From Cymbidium sinense (Eukaryota > Streptophyta > Magnoliopsida > Asparagales > Orchidaceae), in the NCBI GenBank assembly GCA_021442155.1, contig CM038229.1, forward strand, positions 94,707,716 to 94,771,715: a DNA stretch of 64,000 nucleotides, given 5' to 3'. A program made the translations under genes and the position numbers. The notes beneath the pieces were generated by a model that saw only the letters and a list, made by a program, of their open reading frames with translations, did no database searches and had not been told where the DNA came from. Positions 48,901 through 58,803 of this stretch are shown here, in pieces (within the stretch, counting starts at the first letter, position 1; the number at the start of each line of letters is the position of its first letter).

Positions 48901-50786
48901 GTTTTAGGTTTATGGTTATTTTAGTTTATTTATTTTGTGTAGGTTTAGCTTAATTTTATTTTATTTATTTTATTTTATTTTAGTTTTTTTATTTTAGGAT
49001 TTAGGTTTTATTTTTTATCAATTTTTAGGTTATATTTTTTGGTTTAGGGTTTAGGGTTTAGGGTTTAGGGTTTTAGGTTTAGCTAGTTTTAGAGATTAGG
49101 GTTTAGGGTTTAGGGTTTAGGGTTTAGGGCTTAGGGTTTAGGGATTAGGATTTAGGGTTTAAGGTTTTAGGGATTTGGGTTAAGGGTTTAAGGTTTAAGG
49201 TTTAGGGTTAGGTTTATGGTTTTATTTTATTTTATTTTTTTATTTTTAAATTAAGTAAACCAATAAGTTTAGTTTTATTTAGTTTATTTTTATTTATTTT
49301 ATTTTACTTTTTTAATATTTCTATTTCATTTTTATTTAATTTTATTTATTTATTTATGTTTACTTATATTAGTTTATGTTTTAAAGTTTAATTTTAGCTT
49401 TAGATTTATTTTTTTTTATTTGATTTTATTTTATTTGTTAGGTTTAGGTTTTTTTTTTTTATTTTTAGGTTTAAGTTTAGGTTTTATTTTATTTTATTTA
49501 GGTTTTATTTTAGGTTTATTTATAAGTTTTATTTTTTAGTTTAGATTTAGGTTTATTTTTTGTTTATTTATTTTATTTAGTTTAGGTTTACTTCATTTTA
49601 GGTATAGGTTTATGTTTTATTTATTTTAGTTTAGTTTATTTTAGTTTAGGTTTAGGTTTATTTTATTTTTATTTTAGGTTTACATTTTTTTAGTTTAAGG
49701 TTTAGGTTTTATTTTTTATTTATTCTTAGGTTTTTTTTAGGTTTATTTTTTAGGTTTAAGTTTTATTTAGTTTTATTTTATTTTGTTTGAGGTTTGTTTA
49801 TTTTTTTTTTTAGGTTTACTTTTATTTTATTTTAGTTTTATATTTTAGGTTTATTTTTTTTAGTTTAGTTTAGGTTTTATTTATTTTATTTTTGTTCAAT
49901 TTTAATTTTATTTTATTTTATTTGTAGGTTTAGGTTTAGGTTTTATTTTATTTTATTATATTTTAAGTATTTTATTTATTTTATTTTTTATTTTATTTAG
50001 TTTAGGTTTAGCTTTTTTTGGGTTTTAGGTTTTAAGGGTATAGGGATTAGGGTTTAGGGTTTAGGGTTTAGGGTTTAGGGTTTAGGTTTGTAAGTTTTAG
50101 GGTTTAGTGTTTATGGTTTAGGCTTTTAGGGTTTAGGGTTTAGGGTTTAGGATTCTGATTTTAGGGTTTATGGTTTAGGTTTAGGGTTTTAGGGTTTAGG
50201 GTTTAGGGTTTGGGGTTATGTTTAGGGTTTATTTAGGGTTAGGGTTTAGGGTTTAGGGTTAGAGTTTTTTTTATAATTTTATTTTATTATAAATTAAGCA
50301 GGTTTTGGTTTATTTAGTTTTTTTTAGTTTAGTTTATTTTATTTTATTTTTTATTTTATTTGGGTTTATTTTTATTTTATTTAGTTTAGTTTATTTATTT
50401 TAGTTTTATTTCTTTTTTAGTATATTTTTTAGTTAGGTTTAGGTTTAAGTTTATTTTTTTTAGTTTAATTTTATTTTATTTTATTTTATAGGTTTAGGTT
50501 TTATTTTTTTTTATTTTTAGGTTTAGGTTTTAGTTTTTATTTTATTTTTTTTATGTTTAGGTTTTAGGTTTTATTTTAGGTTTATTTTTAGGTTTTATTT
50601 TTTATTTTAAGTTTAGGTTTATTTTTAGTTCATTTTATTTTATTTAGTTATGATTTAGGTTTAAGTTTAGTTTAGTTGAGGTTTAGGTTTAAGTTTTACT
50701 TATTTTAGTTTAGGTTTTGGTTTATTTTTTTTTATTTTAGGTTTAGGTTTTTTTTAAGTTTAGGGTTTGTTGTTTTATTTTTTAAG
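45913..50786. repeat. G-rich telomere-derived higher-order satellite array
   Basis: TTTAGGG-rich blocks occur at about 45,925-46,040, 46,640-46,900, 47,590-47,640, 47,770-48,060, 48,860-48,920, 49,040-49,210 and 50,030-50,270. Cores lie at about 46,058 (AAATTAAGTAATATAGG), 48,101, 49,248 and 50,291. TTTATTTTA / TTTAGTTTA variants fill the spaces. The pre-block phrase TTTATATTTA-GTTTTATTTAG recurs near 47,535 and 48,815. Long frames such as 47,040-47,571 encode only F/Y/L repeats. No gene. Confidence 0.9.
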
Positions 50787-52503
50787 ATGTGGGATACCAC
50801 AGATCTTAGGGAATTTATTGAAGTGATTTGGTTGGTACAACATTAAGAAATGATTCATTATTTGAAGATAGAAATCATCACCCTATAATGGACTAATCAC
50901 TAGTAAGGACTCTAGGCATGATGGGTCTTGAATGTACGAGATTTTTCCCCACTTTATATAGAAAAGCGGGGTTTATTTTAAGTCGGGTTCATTAAGTTCT
51001 ATAGAGGCAAGCCTCCATAGATAATTACATCTTAAGAGATGAAATCCTTAAGAATACTCTTTGATTAAAGTAGAAATTAAAGTCTCCAAAGATTTCAAGG
51101 CTAGGTATCAAAAAATTGGTTATGTTTGGAAAATCAAATAGGATTGTTCAAAGAGAAGACTTATTTTAGAAGCAAAGGGAATAAGTAGGAAATTCTCATG
51201 ATACTAAGAAGCCCTGAGAATTCCAATCTATCCTATGGTTGGGCTTTATATGTTTGAAATTGAAGAGATTTATTTTATTGAAGTTGACATTTCAATAGAA
51301 AGCCGACTTATAATCCAATCAAAAATAAGGTTGTGGAAATGCTTAAGAAGTGAGGATTTGAGCTTGTAGCCAAGGAAATAGCTACCTCGGATCCTAAATC
51401 TAGAGCTTTAAAAGAGCCAAAGCATGACCTAAATCTAATCAAAAGGTGGACATAATGTTTTACCTCCACAAGAGTATATGGTAGTACACCTCCTGCTTTA
51501 AAATCACGTCATAAAGTCAGATGATTTTGCAAGATAGTTAGGTTTTATTATTTAGAGAGACTAAAGTCTTTAAACCCATTCTAAAAGAGACTAGAGCATG
51601 AGTGGTTTGAGTAATGACTAAGTGTAATGCAAATCTTTTAAATTTATTTATATTTGACACTTCATTTTGACAAAGGCTTTGGGATTTTCATGTCTAAAAT
51701 GCATGATGAAATGGATTATTGGCCAAATCAAGAGAAGAGAGTGAAGCTCGTTAGTAGGAGTAGCTCTCATAGGTCAAGCGGTTCCCATGCGTGCAAGAAT
51801 GAAGGCACTCAATTTTGCAAGAGTGGTAGAAGATGCATGCATGATATTAGATATACAACCACACTAAGGGGTCTAAATCTTTTAATTATCTTAATTTAAT
51901 GCCTAGGCTTTATGTGAGGGTATGACTTATTTAGAAATTTAATTATGAGTTCTAGTTGGATAAAAGATTTATTTTTCCTAAGAGCCTAATAGGATCTAGG
52001 CCATACAACAAAACATCAATCAAGTAAGAAACTAAGAAAAGGCATGCCATTTATAATGAACAAGTTAAACATATCATCAAACAATTTTATAACTAGCACA
52101 AAAGAATAAAAAGGCCGATCGGTCACGAAAAGAAAAATGGGTAGTAGCTCTACCCTTATACAACTAGATACATAGAAGAATAATTTCTAATTTATAAATG
52201 ATAAATGCTATTGGGAGTCTTCAAGTCTTCATGTTTTCATGTATCATCCTTCATCTTTGATATGGTTTGCTCCACTTCAAAGGCATCACATGGCCTCTAG
52301 GACAAAGCCTTCTAGCCAATACTCATCCTTATCCCCCCATAACACTAATCTTAATTCGATACATAATTACATTTAAAATAGGAAACATAAAACTAATTAC
52401 ACTTGCAAAATAGAGGTTAGCTAAACTTACATAGAACCCAAGCGTTATAATTATAATTTGAACTTAGCACCTGCACATGGGTAACCAACCCACATCCTAA
52501 CTT

Positions 52504-52572
52504 GGATTATGCTTAGGGGCTTAAAGCGCAAAAGAAGCGTAATATTTACTTTTGGGCCCTTAAACATAATCC
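52504..52572. repeat. Imperfect inverted repeat / hairpin
   Basis: GGATTATGCTTAGGGGCT at 52,504-52,521 pairs with the reverse complement of the segment ending at 52,572 (AGCCC-type arm, CCTTAAACATAATCC). Fifteen of 18 positions match, and two of the rest are G-U type. The loop is about 32 bases. Function unknown. Confidence 0.55.
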
Positions 52573-53216
52573 CCTACATGATTAAGTAAGTCTACCATCT
52601 AGTCTTTAAAACATACAACCTAACATCAAGTCTAAAATAATACATCACAAAATATAATATACATCACACCATGCACCTTCTAACATAAAGTTAGAAGTGG
52701 CAACTTAATTTAATGTATGTGTATTAAGGCTTGTGTGGTATGTCTAACTAGCATTAAGGTTAAGAATTTCTAAGTGTGAAAGGATTCAATTTAAAGGGTG
52801 GTTTCACTTCAAGAACTTTAATTGATTGGAAAGTTTTAATTTGTGTTTTGTTTGGTTTTGTGTGGCCTACACATAGAAATTAAGTATTATAAAGAGAAGA
52901 AAGAGAATTTCTCTCTTTCATCCCTACCTAAGCCACTTCTAAAGCATGTTAATTTGATTTAGTTCTCTTTAGTAAATGGCTTATTACACATTTTAAATTA
53001 ATCCTACATTTATGTTCATTTAAAATGATTATATTCAACATGAAAGGCATCTTAGGATTAACTTAATTGAATTACTATCATATGACATATATCAAGTTAT
53101 TCCTTTTCATCACATGTATCATGCATATGACTTAATTCTATGTATAACAATACATGCACATATTTTTTAGCACACTTTAAATGAAAGATACATATGTGTA
53201 TTTTGTAGAAAATGGG

Positions 53217-54350
53217 ATTCTCACTCATTAGCTAAATGCACATACAAGTGTATAAAGTTTTAAGCGATACTTCACCATTGTTAAACCCGGTGAGGTAAAG
53301 ACCTCCTTGGGGCTACTTAAAACCTTGCATCCCGAATGTCCAAACAAGATATACTCACTCTTCTTGAATACACATGAATGTACAAATGACTACTAGAATG
53401 GAAAATTATGCAAAAGTCATAGTTCTTTCAATTTAAGAAGATATTTTCATTCATTAGCTAAATGCAAATGCATGTGTATAAAAGTTTTAAGTGGATACTT
53501 AGCCATTGTTAAACCGGAGTGAGGAAAAGACCTCATTGGGGCTACTTAAAGCCTCACATCCCAGAATGTCCGACTAAATATACCCACTATTCTTGAATAC
53601 ACATGAATGTACAAATGACTACAAGAATGGAAAATCATACAAAAGTTGTAGTTCTTTCAATTGAAAGGAGATTTTCATTCATTAGCTAAATGCACATACA
53701 TGTGTATAAAAGTTTTAAGCATATGCTTTGCCATTGTTAAACCTTGGAAGTGAGGTAAAGACCTCATTGGGGCTACTTAAAGCATTGCATCTCAATATCT
53801 AGACTAAATATACCCACTATTCTTGAATACACATGAATGTACAAATGACTACAAAAATGGAAAATCATGCAAAAGTTATATGTCTTTCAATTTAAAGTAG
53901 ATTTTCATTCATTAGCTAAATGCAAATACATGGGTATATTATTTTAAATGAATACTTCACCATTGTTAAACTAGGGAGTGAGGTAAAAATCACTTTGGGG
54001 CTACTTAAGGCCTTGCATCCCACAGAATGTCTAGGTAGATATATCCACTATTCTTGAATACACATGAATGTACAAATGACTACAAGAATGGAAAATCTTG
54101 CAAAAGTTTTAGTTCTTTCAATTGGAAGGAGATTTTCATTCATTAGTTAAATGCACATACAAGTGTATAAAGTTTTAAGAGGATACTTCATTGTTAAACT
54201 AGGGAGTGAGGTAAAGACCCCATTGGGGCTACTTAAAGTCTCACATCCCGAATGTCGACTAGATATACCCACTATTCTTGAATACACATGAACATACAAA
54301 TGACTACAAATGAAAAATCAAGCAAAAGTTATATTTCTTTTTAATTGAAT
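53217..54350. repeat. Five tandem repeats of about 229 bp
   Basis: The phrase ATTAGCTAAATGCA (or a one-base variant) marks unit starts, with GCTAAA at 53,231, 53,457, 53,685 and 53,915 and GTTAAA at 54,146, so spacings are 226, 228, 230 and 231 bp. Each unit also carries CATTGTTAAAC, GAGGTAAAGACC-, TTGGGGCTACTTAA, CCCACTATTCTTGAATACAC and CAAATGACTAC. The unit is not telomere-related. The end units look as similar to each other as the middle ones. Confidence 0.92.
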
Positions 54351-56050
54351 TATTTATACATGTGAGCTAAAATTCTATGAATTCTAACATAGAAATACAT
54401 AGGAATGAATTCAAACAAATGTTTTTTTCTTTTCAAATGGGCTAAACATTTGTTAACATTCAAACCTTATGTAAATTCATATAGACTAAAGAAAGAGAAC
54501 TCCATATCACATGTTCTAAGCCATGAACGTGCAAGCTTATAAATATTTATAATTATAATCACTTCAAATATTATAGTTGATTTATATACTTTGAAAATAA
54601 CTATGATTTAATAGATATAATAGCCACACATATTATAAATTTAATTCAACACATGCAAGCTTAACATAAATAAAATTTCATTTGATTTAATTAATTTTGA
54701 AAAGATGAATGTATGATTTCAAATGACATATAACATTTAGCATGATTGGAAAGGAATAATAAGACATAAAACACATGTTCATTCAATCAAACTAATTTCT
54801 AAGGACAATCATGTCAAATAAAACCACTTAAAAAAATTAAAGCTTTTTTTTATGTATCATTTTGAAGTCATGTTTGATTTGATTTAAAATTGTGAAAAGA
54901 AGTTGCTGATCCTAACCCATTCCCATGTTTGTGATTTAATTTGGTTTAATGAAAAGCTAATTAGGAGAATTTTATAAGTTAATTAAGTCATCTTTATGCT
55001 TTAAGTACATTAATTAACCCTTACCTATATCACCTTAACATAACTAATCAAATAATTATGAGCCAACATTAAATACATAAAACAAAATTGCAATGATCCT
55101 AAGAAATAAAAGGGCCTAATGCAATTTGGCTCATAATTAATGATTAATTAAATTAAGAGATTTAATTAAGTACTCTTATGGTTTTCCACACATGTGAACT
55201 AACCATAACTTTCTTAAATGACTTTAGGCTATTAAACACCTAAAGACCTACCATAATTAATTAGTAATTAGGATCTGATAAATTTTAGATTTTAATTAGA
55301 TTAATGAAATCATTAATCACTTAATTAAATTTAAACTTAAATGCCATATGGTTAACTATCCTCCAAATGATGTTGACTTGGGGAAAAAATTAGGAAAGAG
55401 GTCCCAATTTAATCTCTAAGTCTCCTCATTATTAAATAGTGACAAATGAGCCAAATTTATTAATTAATTTACTATTCATGTGATTAATAAACCCTTAATC
55501 AAGTTAGGAGAATAATTAAGGCCCAATTAGTTAATTATCATAATTAATTAACCAATAAATCCCAAGAAAATTAGGGGAGCCGGATGTCATCCCAAGAAAA
55601 CTCAAAAATTTTAGGGATAACTAATTAATTAGGGAGTAATTAAAGTAATTAATTTATTAATTAAACCTAATTAAGCTCTAATTACTATTTAAAATCAATT
55701 AAGGATATTTTTGATAAATTCCTCTAAAATACCATGAAAATGAATATATGTATGTTTTTTTGTAATTTCTATGATTTTTATGATTTTCCAAAGTTTCAAC
55801 TAATTTAAAGGATATTTCATGATTTTTATAAATTCTTTTAATTTATTTTAACTAAATTAGACAATTTAAGCTTTAGAATGCAATATCTCTCAATCCAAAA
55901 TTCTTTGACTAGAAATTTTTATGGTATGTGTATTTTAACTTTAATTTTAATACTAAAATTTCAAAATTAATTTGATGTGTATTTTTTGGTTTAATAATGA
56001 AATTTGATTTTCTAAACTCAAATTAAGCTCAAAATATTCAATATAATTTT

Positions 56051-57218
56051 TTGGGTTTAAGGTTAGGGTTTTTCTACTTTTTTTTAATTATACCTTTTTT
56101 AAATTAAGTAAATCGATAAGTTTAGGATTATTTAGTTTATTTAGCTTACCTTTTAGTTTAGTTTTTATTTTTATTTTATTTTATTTCTATGTTTAGGTTT
56201 AGGTTTATGTTTTAGTTTAGATTTTTTATTTTTTATTTTTATTTTATTTATTTAGGTTTAGGTTATTTTATTTATTTTTGGTTTTAGTTTAGGTTTTATT
56301 AGACTTTATTTTATTATTTTATTTAGGTTTATGTGTATTTATTTATTTTATTTTAGGTTTTATTTAGTTTAGGTTTAGGTTTTTTTTTTTAGGGTTAGGG
56401 TTTAGGGTTTAGGGTTTAGGATATTTTTTATTTATTTTAGTTTATTTATTTTAGTTTATTTATTTTAGTTTATTTATTCTAGTTTAAGTTTTTTATTTTA
56501 GTTTATTTTTTAGGTTTAAGTTTAGGTTTAGGTTTATTTTTTAATTTAGTTTTATTTTATTTTATTTTTTAGGTTTAGGTTTTATTTTTTATTTTTAGGT
56601 TTAGGTTTAGTTTTTTATTTTAGTTTTTTAGGTTTAGGTTTTAAGTTTATTTTTTAGTTAAGGTTTAACTATATTTTTAGTTTATTTTATTTTATTTTAT
56701 TTAGTTTATTAGGTTTAGGTTTAATTTATTTTAGGTTTAGGTTTAGGTTTTATTTATTTTAGTTACTTTACTTTAGTTTAGGTTTAGGTTTATTTTATTT
56801 TATTTATTTTATTTTTTTTAGGTTTAGGCTTTTTTTAGTTTAAGGTTTAGGTTTTATTTTTTTATTTATTTTAAGTTTTATTTTATGTTTATTTTTTAGG
56901 TTTATATTTTATTTAGTTTTATTTTATTTTATTTTAGGCTATTTTATTTTATTTTAGATTTAGTTTTACTTTATTTAGGTTTTTATTTGTAGGTTTATTT
57001 TATTTTGTAGTATTGTTTAGATTTTATTTATTTTATTTTAGTTTAATTTTTATTTTTATTTTATTTTATCTTTCAATTTATGTTTAGGTTTAAGTTTTAA
57101 TTTAATTTTATTATTTTATTTTATTTAGGTTTAGGTTTATGTATTTATTTTATTTTTTAGGTTTTATTTAGTTTAGGTTTAGGTTTTAAGGTTTAGGGTT
57201 TATGGTTTCTTCTTTAGG
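56051..57218. repeat. G-rich telomere-like array between two insertions
   Basis: It opens with TTTAAGGTTAGGGTTTT and the core AAATTAAGTAAATCGATAAG at 56,101-56,120, followed by TTTATTTTA and TTTAGG variants. It includes a tandem TTTATTTTAGTTTA run near 56,435-56,480 and a TTTAGGG block at about 56,393-56,420. It ends in the 3' terminus of LINE copy 5. No gene. Confidence 0.9.
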
Positions 57219-58803
57219 GAAGTTAGAATTTTATTACCATAAAGGAAAGGATATAATGTCCTTAAAGGGTAAAGCTCAAAGTTGTCTTGCTCGGATCTAC
57301 AAGAAACCTAAAAGCTAAACCCCATCTAAGTATAATGGAAAAAAAAAATAAAGAAAATACAACAGTTGAAAAGCAAATGAAAAGGCACAATGTAAGACAA
57401 ATATAACTCAAGAAAGCATTAAAGGACTAGTCAACACCATCTCATGATCCCTTTGAGAAAGCAAGATAAGCAAGATCCACATCCATAATACTTGAGTTGA
57501 TGAGTAAAGATCATTCCATCTGTAAAGTTCCAACCTACAAAAGAAATGCAAAACATTACAAAGGCAATGGTCATAGCTCAAGAGAAAAGGATAAGGTAAA
57601 CAATTTAGAGGCGAGAAGAGAAGGCTCGGGCACACTTAAGATCATCTTAAGGGGCAATAATACAAATGAGCATCCAAAATTCATAAGAAGGGTTAAAGTC
57701 ATATGCATGCTACCAACCATAGAGAAGATATGAAAACATCAAGGCCATCATAGCCGACATACGATATAAGAAACTATCAAGGTAAATAGTCCATAGTGAT
57801 CTAGGCCTGTACCAAACAAATAGAGAAAAATAGCTAGACCAACCCACTAGCCAAAACCCACAATAGACCAATCACATAAAGCTAGCATCCCAGTTACACG
57901 GGATAGTGTGAGCTAAAAAACCAAGCGTAACTCCACCAAAGCCACCACTAAAGGAAGAGAAACACAAAAAGGTCAACATAAATGGGGAACAACACAACCT
58001 AGCAAAATAGTCCCAAAGGCAAAACAACAACCCACAGTATATCAGAGCACTAGCAATCCAAATCAAGGGCAAAATCTCCACCCAAATAATAAAATAGTAG
58101 AAGATAAGTAGCACTAGATGAAAAGCCATAGCATAGGGAGACCAAGAGGGCATCCAGAATTACCATCAAAACCATCACCAAGGTAGAAAAAAAAGCAAAT
58201 CCAACTTGACCAAAAGAAAATATTGGGAAATAAGGAGCCAAATAAACGAGGGAGTCAATACCAAAACCCAACATAAATCCCAAAACACCAAGCTAGGGCA
58301 CAAGCATCTAAGGAAAGACATTAGCCACCAAAACCCCTTAACAAAAAAACAACAACCAATCCTAAAATAAGACAACAAAATATAAGAGCTCATATTCACC
58401 ACTAATAAATTAGCCAATAAAATCACCCATGACCAATAGGATGAGCAATAGGAGAAATCAGGAGCGTAAAACTAGCACCCAAATCGAGAAAAAAATAAAG
58501 TAAAAGCAACTACACCCAAGAGAGGATAGCCAACCAGCAAACTAGAAACGACTAAAATTACCTAAACCATCCATTAAACTCAATCAACAAAACAAAAAAT
58601 ATCCATAATCAAACAACCACCAGCCAACCCAAATCGAGAATCAGACTTGCCACCAGCAGAGCAAGAAAAAATAGCCAACACATCCTTGACCAACTAACGA
58701 CTAACCGACAACCAACAAAACCAACCAAAAACATCACAAAAGGAAATAAACCAACCAATAACCAAACACCACCTAAAAATGAAAATAAACAAACCAAACA
58801 ACT
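57219..58803 (-). mobile_element. 5'-truncated LINE, 3'UTR segment (copy 5)
   Basis: About 1.6 kb on the minus strand ending in CCTTTCCTTTATGGTAATAAAATTC, then TAACTTCCCTAAAG, then CCATAAACCCTAAA repeat. Its last 290 bp match copies 1 and 2 closely (GGATCTTGCTTATCTTGC, CTCAAAGGGATCATGAG, GGGTTTAGCTTTTAGG, TTTAAGGACATTATATCC). The interior is G/T-rich on the sense strand with repeated TTGGTTGGTT phrases as in the 3'UTR of the full LINE. Truncation at 58,803 abuts TTTAGGG. The hydrophobic frames within are compositional. Confidence 0.82.

Larger units (their letters stand above)
50787..56050. mobile_element. Unidentified 5.26-kb insertion in the telomere-like array
   Basis: A non-telomeric, AT-rich block with ordinary base composition on both strands, sharply bounded by TTTAGG repeat. 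It begins with GATGTGGGATACCACAG (a short TGTGG/CCACA inverted repeat at 50,788-50,801). It contains an 81-codon frame at 51,654-51,899 resembling no family I recognise, an imperfect hairpin at 52,504-52,572, five 229-bp tandem repeats at 53,217-54,350, and a TTAATTAA-rich right part (about 55,000-55,720). I find no reverse transcriptase, integrase or transposase motif and no clear long terminal repeats. Internal tandem repeats are known from 3' regions of some plant Ty3-type elements, so a decayed LTR-element fragment is one possibility; ordinary intergenic DNA is another. Confidence 0.5.

Noticed and set aside
51654..51899. 81-codon frame in the unidentified block, with a Ser/His/Cys-rich middle
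   Set aside because: Mixed composition makes it the least bad candidate there, but I see no family motif or conserved neighbour, so I did not call it a gene.
53217..54350. Possible CRISPR array or minisatellite gene
   Set aside because: Units are contiguous 229-bp direct repeats without a short repeat/unique spacer pattern, and there is no coding frame across them.
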